Source: an uncultured Sutterella sp. (GTDB lineage Bacteria; Pseudomonadota; Gammaproteobacteria; Burkholderiales; Burkholderiaceae_F). Taken from it: a stretch of DNA of 64,000 nt. Position 1 is the stretch's first letter. Each line of letters begins with the position of its first letter. The position numbers and the translations under genes are program-made. The stretch spans positions 1 through 64,000 of the forward strand of contig CATVXH010000012.1 in NCBI GenBank assembly GCA_958347955.1, written 5' to 3'. Below, one piece after another: positions 10,301-19,168 of the stretch. The notes under the pieces were generated by a model. It did not search any database. It had not been told where the DNA came from and was given only the letters and a program-made list of their open reading frames with translations.

Positions 10301-11288
10301 GTATGGCAGACAGATTGAAATGGGTAGAAATTTGGCCGGCTTAAAGTCAGAACTGGGACAACAGGCGCAAAAGTCTTTCCAAGAGGTCGCCGCTCAAGAC
10401 AGCGAAATTTCTCATGAAAGTGATCAGGAGATTGTCGAATGGAATTTCGGTGAACTGCCCGATATTATGGAAATAAGGCGAAAGGGGCAATCCCTGATCG
10501 GTCATCCGGCTTTGGTGGACCACCAAACGCACTGCTCGCTGGAAGTTTTTGATAGTCCTGATGAAGCAACTCGCCAGCATCGACGGGGACTTTTGCGTTT
10601 ATTTAAGTTGCAGTTGCGCGAACAGATTCGCTATCTTGAGAAAAATCTTAAGTCACTGCAAAACGTTCAAATGCAGGCGGCCATGGTGGAACCATTGGCA
10701 GATGTGTTTGACAGCTTTGAGGCGATGAGGGAAGCGGTTATTGACGCATCTCTCGCGCAATGCGCATTGTTTGAACCGTTGCCAACCGATGCCAAGCAGT
10801 TTGAAGAACGGCGCCAAGAGGCTAAGGGAAAACTCAATCTTATTGCTCAAGACATTTCTCGATTATTGGGAGAGATTGTCGCTTTGACAGCTACCGTTTC
10901 GAAGAAGCTAAAAAGCTGTTCGGACAGGTGGGTTCTGGAGGATGTTGAGCATCAATTAAAGAGTCTGTTTTTTAAGGACTTTTTGCTTAAAATTGGCTAC
11001 TCGCATTTGTCGCACTACCCGCGTTATCTTAACGCTGTATTGCTTCGGTTGGAGAAACGGCGCGACGAGCCTGATAAGGACGCTCAGAAAATGCGAGATG
11101 TGACTCGTTTCGTGACTATGTATGAGAGAGAACTTGCAAACCGAAAAGGTGTCACGGACAGTCGATTAGAGGAGTTTCGTTGGATGATCGAAGAACTTAG
11201 AGTGTCTCTATTCGCGCAAAAATTGAGAACACCGATGCCGGTCAGTGTAAAGCGACTCGATAAAGTGTGGTCATCCATCAAATACTAG
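7368..11288 (+). CDS. hrpA: ATP-dependent RNA helicase HrpA
   Basis: A DEAH-box RNA helicase of about 1300 residues, the length seen in E. coli. In other bacteria HrpA acts on mRNA and on stalled, collided ribosomes; that role is family knowledge. The P-loop GETGSGKT is at residues 93-100, followed by the DEAH box (IIIDEAHER), motif III (VTSATID) and motif VI (QRSGRCGRV). A helicase-associated domain and the long HrpA-specific C-terminal region follow. Translation starts at GTG 7368. The downstream Fe-S protein gene begins 11 bases after the stop. Confidence 0.96.
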   Translation: MSGNSLRDQLSGLMQARIQQTRKNTEAQQKKNEMLSARTRQTEKDFDEMGKKQSRQTVTPRARLTPMPGLPVSERAEEIIEAIKKNRVIILCGETGSGKTTQLPKLCVLAGRGRKGKIAHTQPRRIAASSIAKRLAEETGTELGQWVGFKVRFTDKTDPSAKVKLMTDGILLAETQGDPLLKAYDTIIIDEAHERSINIDFLLGYLKGLLKKRSDLKVIVTSATIDSERFAKHFADETGKPAPVLTVSGRTYPVEIRYRAPEDEDETDDKSLMLAISEACDELSREGPGDILVFLPGEREIREATDLLTHSQPPTTEILPLYARLSAAEQEKVFKPSEKRRIVLSTNVAETSITVPGIHYVVDTGLARVKRYSYRNKVDQLLVEPVSQASANQRSGRCGRVANGICIRLYSEEDFARRAPYSDPEIMRTNLAAAILRMKSLKLGDARAFPFVQAPPNRAIADGLSLLKELNAINDKERLTEIGRALAKLPVDPKVARMLLAAKDNDALAEVLIIASALSVQDPRERPLDRQEAADNAHRAMADDKSDFSTFVKLWRYVQNAMENKESNRKLTEEFRRKFLSPRRLREWRDVHRQLKELTAELGWKINQKEANYEQVHTALLSGLLGNLGYKIPDAEPKAAPFLGARGIKFFIWPGSPRVKKCGRWIMAAELMETSRLFARTVADVDPQWIERVGRHLIKKSYSEPHWEKKAGAVMAMEKGTIYGLTVYAQRKVTYTDKDPSLCRELFIREALVNGEFETQAPFFRHNQQLVREIRDLEHKARRLDVLVDDELIVQFYDHHLPEEVVSAVTFEQWRKKAEKENPKMLYLSREELMRHEASGITTEYFPKNMEMKGVSMALTYHFEPGSPRDGVTLAVPLYALNLVDEVKTQWLVPGMLKEKVQLLIKSLPQRYRRHCVPLAEYAKGFVQRNQLLIGQKPLLQVLCDDIETQCAIRPQVQDFKLEQLPAHLIMNFKILDEYGRQIEMGRNLAGLKSELGQQAQKSFQEVAAQDSEISHESDQEIVEWNFGELPDIMEIRRKGQSLIGHPALVDHQTHCSLEVFDSPDEATRQHRRGLLRLFKLQLREQIRYLEKNLKSLQNVQMQAAMVEPLADVFDSFEAMREAVIDASLAQCALFEPLPTDAKQFEERRQEAKGKLNLIAQDISRLLGEIVALTATVSKKLKSCSDRWVLEDVEHQLKSLFFKDFLLKIGYSHLSHYPRYLNAVLLRLEKRRDEPDKDAQKMRDVTRFVTMYERELANRKGVTDSRLEEFRWMIEELRVSLFAQKLRTPMPVSVKRLDKVWSSIKY

Positions 11289-11299
11289 AGGTTGGAAAT

Positions 11300-13291
11300 A
11301 TGGAATCTATGCCGATTCGCCCCGCTTTTTGGAATATCCCCATTTGGGCTGAAATTGGTATTTACGCTGCCGGTGTGATTGCCGCGCTGGTTTGTGTGAT
11401 CGGTATCTGCCAGTGTGTTCGCTTGTGGCGTGCTGGGCGCAAGCTGGAACTGCCTCGCGCAAAAAAGGAGCGCTGGTTGGGAGTATGGCGTGATGCGTTC
11501 ATGCACCGTCGCTTATTGAAGACACCGTCAGGTCTGATTCATTTTTTCCTTTTCTGGGGGTTTGTTTTCCTCTTCTTCGGCACCGCTACAGCAGTGCTCG
11601 ATTGGGATATCGCCCACTATCTTTTTGACGTGCGCCTGCTTAAAGGTAACGTCTACCTTGCCTATAAGTTTATTTTGGATATCGCGGGGCTCTTTACTTT
11701 GATAGCTTTGGCTGTGGCGGCAGTCAGACGCTTTGCCGTTAAAGGGAAAAAACTTGAGCGATCGTGGCGATTTGCTTGGATTTTAACCTCTTTGGCTGTC
11801 ATTGTTTTCACTGGGTTTGTTGTCGAGGGGTTGCGTTTGGCCTCTCAGCAGCCTGAGTGGGCAATTTATTCTCCAGTGGGCTACGCCTTCAGTCTTGTGT
11901 TCCAAGAAATGTTCACACCGGAGCAACTTCATGGCGCTCACTTTACCTGGTGGCTTGTGCATGGCGCAGGAGCGCTTATTTTTGTTGCATTGATTCCGTT
12001 CACGTTCTTTGGGCACATGTTTAAGGCGCCGGCCAACATATACTGGAGGAAGTTGTCACCGAAAGGACAGTTACCCAAGATAGAAGATATTGAAGAGCAG
12101 GAGTCTTTCGGAGTATCAGATTTTGACCAATTTACCTGGAAGCAGCGTTTGGACTTTGACGCCTGTACAGAGTGCGGACGTTGCTCTGAAGTTTGTCCCG
12201 CCTTGCGCTCTGGTGCTCCGCTTGATCCCAAGGCCTTGGTGATGAGTCTTAAAAAGCGTTTGCATCATCCTAGTGAAAAAACATTGGTTGGAGAGATTGT
12301 CACCAAAGAGGCGCTCTGGAGTTGCACCACGTGCGGGGCGTGTATGCAAGCGTGCCCTGCCAGGTTAGATTTGCCTTCAACCATTGTGGATATGCGCAGA
12401 CACCTAGCGCTTGAATTGGGAGAGTTTCCGGCAGGTCTGACGAAAGCTCTTCAAAATACCCAAAGCGTAGGCAATCCTTGGGGAATGGATCCGGCTTCTC
12501 GACTTGATTGGGCCAAAGGCTTGAATGTGCCGATTGCAACGGAGGGTAAACCGGTCGATTATCTCTACTGGGTGGGCTGCTCGGCCTCCTATGATCGCCG
12601 CGCTCAAAAGATCGCTCGCTCAATGGTAAAAATTTTGAATGCGGCCGGGGTTTCTTTTGCGGTTATGCAGGAGGAGAGGTGCCATGGTGATTTCGCCCGA
12701 CGAAGCGGAGAAGAATATACATTCCAGCTGGCGGCGGCAGAGAATATTGAAAATCTTCACAAGTATCAATTTAAACGTATTCTCGCGCATTGCCCTCACT
12801 GCTTTAATACGTTGAAAAATGAATATCCTCAATTTGAAGGCGGTCAGTTTGAGGTGATCAGTCATACTCAACTGATTTTGCAATTATTGGAATCTGGACG
12901 AATTAAACCTGAGCTCAAACAATCAGAAAAAATAGTTTTTCACGATCCTTGTTATATGGCTCGATATAACAATAGCGTTGGGACTCCTCGAAAGATTCTT
13001 GATGCGATTAAAGGCATTAATCGTGTCGAAAATCTTCAGCGCGGCAAAAATGCAATGTGTTGCGGCGCCGGCGGCGGGCAAATGTGGATGGAAAGTTCCA
13101 CCAAAAAGATAAATTTCATCAGATTAACGGATTTGCGTAAATCCGCTTCAACTGTTGCGGTTGGTTGTCCTCACTGTCTCACAATGTTTGAAAGCGCAAT
13201 GAGCGATGATAAAGTGCTCTCGGGAATGGATATTGTTGAACTTTCGGAAATTGTGGCAAAGGGTTTGGATGACGAAGCTAAAAACAGCTGA
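11300..13291 (+). CDS. Membrane-anchored (Fe-S)-binding oxidoreductase, HdrD/GlpC-like
   Basis: The N-terminal third has about five to six transmembrane helices resembling a nitrate-reductase gamma-type cytochrome b domain. A ferredoxin-like segment follows with two 4Fe-4S motifs, CTECGRCSEVCPA and CTTCGACMQACPA. The C-terminal half holds cysteine-rich CCG-type modules (HCPHCFNTL, FHDPCYMARYN, CCGAGGGQMW, GCPHCLTMF) as in heterodisulfide reductase subunit D. It probably passes electrons between the quinone pool and a cytosolic partner; the partner is unknown. ATG 11300 with upstream GAGG is preferred to the GTG at 11267, which lies inside hrpA. Confidence 0.88.
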   Translation: MESMPIRPAFWNIPIWAEIGIYAAGVIAALVCVIGICQCVRLWRAGRKLELPRAKKERWLGVWRDAFMHRRLLKTPSGLIHFFLFWGFVFLFFGTATAVLDWDIAHYLFDVRLLKGNVYLAYKFILDIAGLFTLIALAVAAVRRFAVKGKKLERSWRFAWILTSLAVIVFTGFVVEGLRLASQQPEWAIYSPVGYAFSLVFQEMFTPEQLHGAHFTWWLVHGAGALIFVALIPFTFFGHMFKAPANIYWRKLSPKGQLPKIEDIEEQESFGVSDFDQFTWKQRLDFDACTECGRCSEVCPALRSGAPLDPKALVMSLKKRLHHPSEKTLVGEIVTKEALWSCTTCGACMQACPARLDLPSTIVDMRRHLALELGEFPAGLTKALQNTQSVGNPWGMDPASRLDWAKGLNVPIATEGKPVDYLYWVGCSASYDRRAQKIARSMVKILNAAGVSFAVMQEERCHGDFARRSGEEYTFQLAAAENIENLHKYQFKRILAHCPHCFNTLKNEYPQFEGGQFEVISHTQLILQLLESGRIKPELKQSEKIVFHDPCYMARYNNSVGTPRKILDAIKGINRVENLQRGKNAMCCGAGGGQMWMESSTKKINFIRLTDLRKSASTVAVGCPHCLTMFESAMSDDKVLSGMDIVELSEIVAKGLDDEAKNS

Positions 13292-13387
13292 GATTTTCAA
13301 AAGGAGCGCTTAGATTATTTGCCTTTTTTCGAAGACTGAAGGCTTTTGAAGAAACAATTTAAAAAATTGTCTTTGATGTGTAGAGAG

Positions 13388-13450
13388 CTGCTCACCGAGC
13401 AAACTATTTGGTGTTTGATTGTGAACCAAAAGTTTTTCCGGTGAGCAGTT
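13388..13450. other. Long inverted repeat between convergent genes
   Basis: A perfect 10-base-pair outer stem CTGCTCACCG/CGGTGAGCAG (13388-13397 and 13439-13448) encloses a second stem TTTGGT/ACCAAA (13407-13412 and 13425-13430). It lies between the stop of the Fe-S oxidoreductase gene and the stop of the opposite methyltransferase gene. It may be a shared 3'-end structure or a small structured RNA. Confidence 0.5.
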
Positions 13451-13495
13451 GTATCTTTATCAATAGGCCAGCAAAAAATCAGAGTATGGATTTGC

Positions 13496-14674
13496 TCAGG
13501 CTGTTTCTTTCTTTGATCTGAAAGATCCCTTGACCATATCAAATTTAAAGAAGCGGCATTCAAGCGGACCATTGTAGATGACGATCTTTCGTGATTCGGA
13601 CAGTCGCATTTGAGTGGGTAACTTGCGGTCACTAGTGAGCATCCAGGCGGTCCATCCTGAAAATTGTTTTTTAAGATTGTCGGCAACATTCTTCATCATA
13701 GAAGCCACCGTGGCGCTTTTAGGATTTGACTGTTCACCGTACGGAGGATTTGTCACAATGAGCCCCGCTGAGGCAAACGGTTCAACATGGCGAGCGTCGC
13801 ATTGCGAAAAGCTTAGGCGACCGTCATCAAGAAGTTTTTGCAGTCCAGCCCGTTGCGCATTGGCTTGAGCTTTGCCGACGACAATCGTGGAAATATCGCT
13901 GGCATGAATCTGAACCGAGGCATGGAGGTTAACTTCGGCTTTAGCGTCTTCTTTCATCTCCTCCCAGTGTTCCATGTCAAAAATATGAAGCTTTTCGAAG
14001 GAAAAGGAGCGGTTGAGTCCCGGCGCTATGCCACAGGCGATTTGCGCGGCTTCAATCGCGATTGTTCCTGAGCCGCAGAACGGATCCAGTAGCGGCTGAT
14101 CCGCGGTCCAAGAAGACAGCGCCAAAAGTCCCGCCGCCATGTTTTCCTTAAGGGGAGCCTCGCCTTTCTCAATCCGCCAACCTCGCTTAAAAAGCGGCTC
14201 ACCGGACAGATTTAAATAAAAAGTGCAATAGCGTTCGTTGATGAAGGCATGAATGCGAACATCAGGATTACTCTTTTCAATGCTCGGGCGAGAACCACAC
14301 CCTTCACGGAATCGGTCACAAATTCCGTCTTTGATGCGAAGAGTGGTGAAATCCAGGCTCTCGAGTGGTGAACGGTGAGCCGTCACGTCAACGCGGATTT
14401 TGGCATCTGAATCAAAAAAACGCTCCCAAGGCAATACATGAGCCATGTCATAGATGTCATGGCTGTCATAGTATTGACGTGTGGCAATCCGAAGCAGAAT
14501 CCGACTTGCGTAACGGCTTCTCAAGCAAGCGGCCATGGCTAAATCCAACGGACCTTCAAAAAGCACTCCGCCGGCGTTTACTTTAATGTTTTGAGCACCA
14601 AGTGATCGCAATTCTTCTGCAAGAATAGGTTCAAGGGTACGCGGGCAAACCGCAAAGAAGTGATAAGCGGGCAT
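13496..14674 (-). CDS. THUMP-domain class I SAM-dependent RNA methyltransferase (UPF0020, RlmL N-terminal-like)
   Basis: The first 60 residues (PRTLEPILAEELRSLGAQNI...GGVLFEG) and the following segment form a THUMP-type RNA-binding region. The catalytic part has motif I DPFCGSGTIAIEAA and the NPPY catalytic motif (IVTNPPYGEQ) used for N2-guanine or N6-adenine methylation. The 392-residue size matches single-domain relatives of the RlmL half of E. coli RlmKL, which methylates 23S rRNA G2445. The exact target base is inferred. The gene lies 6 bases after holA on the same strand. Confidence 0.85.
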   Translation of the reverse strand: MPAYHFFAVCPRTLEPILAEELRSLGAQNIKVNAGGVLFEGPLDLAMAACLRSRYASRILLRIATRQYYDSHDIYDMAHVLPWERFFDSDAKIRVDVTAHRSPLESLDFTTLRIKDGICDRFREGCGSRPSIEKSNPDVRIHAFINERYCTFYLNLSGEPLFKRGWRIEKGEAPLKENMAAGLLALSSWTADQPLLDPFCGSGTIAIEAAQIACGIAPGLNRSFSFEKLHIFDMEHWEEMKEDAKAEVNLHASVQIHASDISTIVVGKAQANAQRAGLQKLLDDGRLSFSQCDARHVEPFASAGLIVTNPPYGEQSNPKSATVASMMKNVADNLKKQFSGWTAWMLTSDRKLPTQMRLSESRKIVIYNGPLECRFFKFDMVKGSFRSKKETA

Positions 14675-14679
14675 GGCGA

Positions 14680-15693
14680 TTATTTCCTAGAGGGTACATG
14701 AGCGAGAAAGACGCATAGTGTTTTAAGTTCGGACCACACATCATCTCGATTTTGCACAGTTAAGCCTTTAGCCAAACGGTCTAAATCTGCGCACCGAGCG
14801 AGCATATTGGCTAATTTTGCGGGTGTTGAGCGGCGGGCAAGCTGTGTGGCAAGCAGTTTTACTGATGGCATTATCGGGGCCTGGCGGTTAACTGTCAGCG
14901 AAAGGGTGTCGCGAAGGAAACTGCTTAACCGCATCAAAATAAAGGGCATAGGTTCATCCTCTGACTGCATGCCGTTGACAGTGCGCGCCGTTCTGGCGAC
15001 ATCGCCTTGAGCGATGGCTTCAAGCAAGTCCTCGATGCTGTATCGAGAAACATTCATCACGCAATCTTCAACCTCACGAAGTGTCAACTCTTTGCCGGGA
15101 TATAAAAGCTCAAGTTTCATAAGCTCTTGTTTGGCAGCCATAAGATTGCCTTCGGTTTGTTCAGCGAAGAAAGTCAACGCTTGATCCTGCATGCTTTGTC
15201 CCTGGCGACGCAGGCGCTCACGAATCCAATTGGGATACTGAGAGCGGGCAATTGGCTGACAGGAGATTACGTTGCCGGATGCCGCCAGCGCCTTAAACCA
15301 GCTGGTTTTTTGAGTCGAGTAGTCTGCTTGCGTTAGATGAATCACCGTCACGGTGGAATCAATTTGCGGGACAAGCTCGGCAAATTGAGAGAGTACTTTA
15401 GACCCTTTGAGACCGGGGCCTGAAGATAGAAAACGCAACTCAATGATTTTTTTGTCATCAAAAAGTGAAACGGAAGTCGCCGCGTCAATCAAAGGCGACC
15501 AGTCACTCACTGAACTTAATGCGAGTACTACACGCTCGGAGTAGCCAAGCTCTTTCGCAGCGCTTCGCAACGCGTCACCGGCTTCGAGCGCCAAGAGAGG
15601 TTCTTCGCCAAGGATCACCCAAAGGGGTGACAACGCGCCTTGAGCTTTTTCTTGCTCAAGCACGCGTTCTAACTCTTCACTTCTAATATTCAT
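14680..15693 (-). CDS. holA: DNA polymerase III subunit delta
   Basis: HolA is the delta subunit of the clamp loader that opens the beta clamp. The protein (337 residues from ATG) shows the family layout: an N-terminal LWVILGEEPLLALEAGDALR segment, a middle region with VIHLTQADYSTQKTSWFKAL, and the typical ARYSIEDLL-like motif (SRYSIEDLLEAIAQGD). A TTG three codons upstream is ignored. The start ATG overlaps the lptE stop, with an AAGGAT ribosome site inside lptE, so lptE-holA are translationally coupled. Confidence 0.92.
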   Translation of the reverse strand: MNIRSEELERVLEQEKAQGALSPLWVILGEEPLLALEAGDALRSAAKELGYSERVVLALSSVSDWSPLIDAATSVSLFDDKKIIELRFLSSGPGLKGSKVLSQFAELVPQIDSTVTVIHLTQADYSTQKTSWFKALAASGNVISCQPIARSQYPNWIRERLRRQGQSMQDQALTFFAEQTEGNLMAAKQELMKLELLYPGKELTLREVEDCVMNVSRYSIEDLLEAIAQGDVARTARTVNGMQSEDEPMPFILMRLSSFLRDTLSLTVNRQAPIMPSVKLLATQLARRSTPAKLANMLARCADLDRLAKGLTVQNRDDVWSELKTLCVFLAHVPSRK

Positions 15694-16198
15694 CCTTAAC
15701 AATCGGTTCGACTGAAGACAAGCGAGCGAGCAAGCGGTTGATCAGGTTTTGCTGCATTTCGGAATAAAGAATCTCTTCCTGTGCGCCTCTGGACAGGTAT
15801 TCATCGTCGTTGTAATACATCGTGCGCGAGGCAGTGAAAGTTGTGGGCGGGAAATATTCATTGCCGTCAGGGTCAACCAAACGGAACGTCATATTAAGAG
15901 TGAGCTCATAGTCACGCTCTTCGCCTTGCATGTTCACAGAAACCACGTCGCGGTGTCGTCCGGAAGAGACCAGTTCCAAAATGGCATCGGCTTGAGCGGC
16001 TTGAGGAACGATTGTCACATTGGTTGATGAGGCAATCAAACGTCTGATATTGGCTGCGATTTTGTCATTGACGGGCATATCGACGTAAAGTGTCTCAAAA
16101 GGCAGCGTCGTGTGTCCGCGCAGATGAAAGCCGCAACCACTTGCCATCATGGAGAAGGCGATCGCAGAAAAAAGAAATGAGCGTCGGGCCAATGCCAT
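15683..16198 (-). CDS. lptE: LPS-assembly lipoprotein LptE
   Basis: LptE plugs the LptD barrel and helps insert lipopolysaccharide into the outer membrane. The start at 16198 gives MALARRSFLFSAIAFSMMASGC, an ideal lipoprotein signal peptide ending in a lipobox cysteine, followed by GFHLRG, the usual beginning of mature LptE. An upstream in-frame start would bury the signal peptide. The gene lies downstream of leuS, as in many proteobacteria, but a strong terminator separates them. Confidence 0.9.
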   Translation of the reverse strand: MALARRSFLFSAIAFSMMASGCGFHLRGHTTLPFETLYVDMPVNDKIAANIRRLIASSTNVTIVPQAAQADAILELVSSGRHRDVVSVNMQGEERDYELTLNMTFRLVDPDGNEYFPPTTFTASRTMYYNDDEYLSRGAQEEILYSEMQQNLINRLLARLSSVEPIVKDEY

Positions 16199-16247
16199 AA
16201 TTAAATTCCAATCAGAAATACTGAGAACAATAGGCTCATTATAGGGC

Positions 16248-16280
16248 AAAAAAGTCCCGAAACCTTGGCGGTTTCGGGAC
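16248..16280 (-). terminator. Strong terminator after leuS
   Basis: An 11-base-pair perfect stem GTCCCGAAACC/GGTTTCGGGAC (16254-16264 and 16270-16280) with a 5-base loop is followed on the minus strand by six T residues. It ends leuS transcription and uncouples lptE-holA from leuS. Confidence 0.9.
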
Positions 16281-16306
16281 AGTGGGTTTTCGCTTAAATC
16301 CTATAA

Positions 16307-18943
16307 TTAAGCGGCCACGATATTAACGAGTTTCTTAGGCACGACAATAATCTTGCGAATTGTTTTACCATCAGTGAATTTTTTCACATTCTCGTTTTCA
16401 AGAGCGGCCTTCTCAATTTCTTCTTTGGACGCTTGCGCCGAGACCGTCACAGAGCCGCGCAGTTTACCGTTGACTTGAACAACAAGCGTCATGTCATCGG
16501 CAACCAAAGCTTTTTCATCCACTTCAGGCCAGGGAGCATCAAGAATGGCGCCCATTTCAGTCTCAAAGCCCAAGTCTTGCCATAACTGCGTGGTAATGTG
16601 CGGGGCAATCGGATAGAGCGTGCGGACCAAAATGCCGGCGCATTCTTTAAGCACAGCATCGCTAGAGGCTTCCGTTTCAAGTTTTGCGGCTTCGAGCGAA
16701 TTGAGCATCTTCATTGTGGCCGATACCACAGTGTTGTACTGCATGCGGTCAATGTCAGCGGTTGCTTGCTTAAGCGACGTGTGAATATCGCGACGCAAAT
16801 TCTTTTGGGCCGCGTTCAGGGCAGACACATCAACACCCGAAGCTCGGGCGATGGCATCCTTGTTCTTGTAACACCAGTTCCAAAGTCTGCGAAGGAAACG
16901 GTAGGTACCCTCGGCACCGGAGTTGCTCCAAGCGGCAGACTGATCAGGTGGACCGGCAAACATCACGAAGCTGCGGGCGGTGTCCGCACCGAATTTGTCA
17001 ATGATGGTTTTCGGTTCAACGACGTTGTTTTTCGATTTACTCATCTTTTCTACGCCGCCCATAGTGACGGGCTCTCCGTCATCTTTGGCGATAGCCCGCA
17101 CCGGACGGGCTTTTTCATCGTAGAAAATTTCTATTTCGTCTGGGTAATACCACCGCTTTTTCCCGTCGGGCATTTCACGGTAGTAGCACTCTGCGGTGAG
17201 CATACCTTGCGTAAACAGTCTGGTGAACGGTTCATCGAACTTCACCAGTCCAAGATCACGCATTACTTTTGTCCAGAAACGAGCGTACAGCAAGTGCAAC
17301 ACCGCGTGTTCGATACCGCCGATGTATTGATCCACCGGAGCCCAGTAGTCGTTGCGCTCATCGACCATGGCTGTATCGCAGTCGTGTGAGCAATAACGCA
17401 TGAAGTACCACGAAGAATCCACGAACGTGTCCATAGTGTCGGTTTCGCGGGTGGCATCGGCGCCGCAGATCGGGCACTTGCACTTGAGGAACGATTCACA
17501 CTTATTCAAAGGATTACCGGAACCGTCCGGAACCAAATCTGTCGGTAATACGACCGGAAGATCCTTTTCGGGGACAGGCACGGGACCGCAGTGCGGGCAG
17601 TTGATAATAGGAATCGGCGTACCCCAATAGCGTTGACGGCTGATACCCCAGTCGCGAATGCGGAATTGAGTTTGCTTTTCTCCGAGGCCTTTAGCGGCAA
17701 GCGCATCGGCGATTTTGTCGATTCCCTGATGCACGGTCAAACCATCAAATTCACCGGAATTGACTAATTGCGTAGCGTCGGATTTATCGGCATACCATTC
17801 CTGCCAAGCGTCGGTTGAGTAAGTTTTGCCTGACATGCCAACCACTTGTTTGATCGGCAGACCATATTTTTTAGCAAAGGCGAAATCACGTTCATCGTGG
17901 GCAGGCACACCCATGACAGCGCCCTCGCCGTAACTCATCAATACGTAATTGCCGACCCAAACCGGAACATCTTCACCGGTGAGCGGGTGTTTAACGCAAA
18001 AGCCCGTCGGCACACCTTCTTTTTCTCGTGTGGCGAGATCGGCTTCACTGACGCCGCCTTTGGCGCACTCTTTGATAAAGGCGTCAACCTGAGGGTTATC
18101 TTGGGCAAGTCGCTTGGCAAGGGGATGTTCCGCCGCCACTGCCACAAAAGTGACCCCCATAAGCGTATCGGCGCGTGTGGTAAAGACTTGAAGTTTTTCT
18201 TCTTTACCGTCAATTGTGTAGGGGAACGCAAGCTTCACACCGACAGACTTGCCGATCCAGTGCTCTTGCATGCTTCGAACCTGTTCGGGCCATCCTTTAA
18301 GAGTATCCAAATCTTTAAGCAGTTCATCGGCGTACTGAGTGATTCCGAGGTAGTAGCCTGGGATTTCTCGTTTTTCAACTACAGCGCCCGAGCGCCAGCC
18401 GCGGCCATCGACAACTTGCTCATTGGCCAACACGGTTTTATCAACCGGGTCCCAGTTCACGATTTGGGTTTTACGGTAACAGATGCCCTTTTCCAACATT
18501 TTCAAGAACATCCATTGATTCCAGCGATAATACTCAGGCGTGCAAGTGGCGACTTCACGGGTCCAGTCAAATGCGAGTCCCAAAGGCTGCATTTGATTTT
18601 TCATCTCTGCAATATTGTCAAACGTCCATTTTGCCGGCGCGATGCCATGGTTAATAGCCGCGTTTTCAGCGGGCAAACCGAAAGCATCCCATCCCATCGG
18701 CGTCATGACGTTGTAGCCCTTCATGCGAAGGTAGCGGTACATGACGTCATTTAATGTGTAGTTACGGACGTGGCCCATGTGCAGCTTGCCACTTGGGTAA
18801 GGCAGCATGGACAAAACATAGAATTTTGGTTTTTCTTTGCCGTTCTTATCTTTAGCATGTTCGTGCGCATGGTACACATCGGCTTTTTTCCAAGCGGCTT
18901 GTACCTCTGCTTCAACGATTTGCGGAGAGTAAGTTTCACGCAT
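16307..18943 (-). CDS. leuS: Leucyl-tRNA synthetase
   Basis: LeuS charges tRNA-Leu with leucine. The class I signatures are the HIGH motif as HMGH in MLPYPSGKLHMGHVRNY and KMSKS in VEKMSKSKNN. The CP1 editing domain includes the conserved TRADTLMG segment and GVPAHDERDF. Zinc-binding cysteine pairs occur in NCPHCGPVPV and CKCPICGAD. Length of about 878 residues is normal. ATG at 18943 with GGAT upstream is preferred to the TTG four codons earlier. Confidence 0.98.
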   Translation of the reverse strand: MRETYSPQIVEAEVQAAWKKADVYHAHEHAKDKNGKEKPKFYVLSMLPYPSGKLHMGHVRNYTLNDVMYRYLRMKGYNVMTPMGWDAFGLPAENAAINHGIAPAKWTFDNIAEMKNQMQPLGLAFDWTREVATCTPEYYRWNQWMFLKMLEKGICYRKTQIVNWDPVDKTVLANEQVVDGRGWRSGAVVEKREIPGYYLGITQYADELLKDLDTLKGWPEQVRSMQEHWIGKSVGVKLAFPYTIDGKEEKLQVFTTRADTLMGVTFVAVAAEHPLAKRLAQDNPQVDAFIKECAKGGVSEADLATREKEGVPTGFCVKHPLTGEDVPVWVGNYVLMSYGEGAVMGVPAHDERDFAFAKKYGLPIKQVVGMSGKTYSTDAWQEWYADKSDATQLVNSGEFDGLTVHQGIDKIADALAAKGLGEKQTQFRIRDWGISRQRYWGTPIPIINCPHCGPVPVPEKDLPVVLPTDLVPDGSGNPLNKCESFLKCKCPICGADATRETDTMDTFVDSSWYFMRYCSHDCDTAMVDERNDYWAPVDQYIGGIEHAVLHLLYARFWTKVMRDLGLVKFDEPFTRLFTQGMLTAECYYREMPDGKKRWYYPDEIEIFYDEKARPVRAIAKDDGEPVTMGGVEKMSKSKNNVVEPKTIIDKFGADTARSFVMFAGPPDQSAAWSNSGAEGTYRFLRRLWNWCYKNKDAIARASGVDVSALNAAQKNLRRDIHTSLKQATADIDRMQYNTVVSATMKMLNSLEAAKLETEASSDAVLKECAGILVRTLYPIAPHITTQLWQDLGFETEMGAILDAPWPEVDEKALVADDMTLVVQVNGKLRGSVTVSAQASKEEIEKAALENENVKKFTDGKTIRKIIVVPKKLVNIVAA

Positions 18944-18981
18944 AGTGCTATCCAATCACAATTAATTAAGCGAATTAAGAA

Positions 18982-18987
18982 AGTATA
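18982..18987 (-). promoter_or_regulatory. Possible -10 element for leuS
   Basis: The reverse strand reads TATACT about 40 bases ahead of the leuS start. A convincing -35 element at the right spacing is not obvious, so this is only a candidate. Confidence 0.25.
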
Positions 18988-19093
18988 GCGGTTTTAGACG
19001 ATCTTTTAACGAGAGCGCAGTAAGCGAAATACCTTAAGCGCTATTGAAATGATTGTCAGTGTGTTTCGTTTTAACTAGAACTCTTTAAGTTAA

Positions 19094-19126
19094 AGAAAAA
19101 ACTCCCGGGCAAATATCCCGGGAGTT
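19094..19126 (-). terminator. Terminator after the purine permease gene
   Basis: A stem ACTCCCGGG/CCCGGGAGT (19101-19109 and 19117-19125) with a 7-base loop is followed on the minus strand by six T residues. It ends the xpt-permease operon. Confidence 0.88.
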
Positions 19127-19168
19127 CTTAGGAAAGATCACATCAGTTTGGTTAATTGTATTTTTAAG

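Noticed and set aside
17846..18754. 302-codon plus-strand frame inside leuS
   Set aside because: It lies wholly antisense to leuS, which has a complete set of synthetase motifs; a shadow frame.
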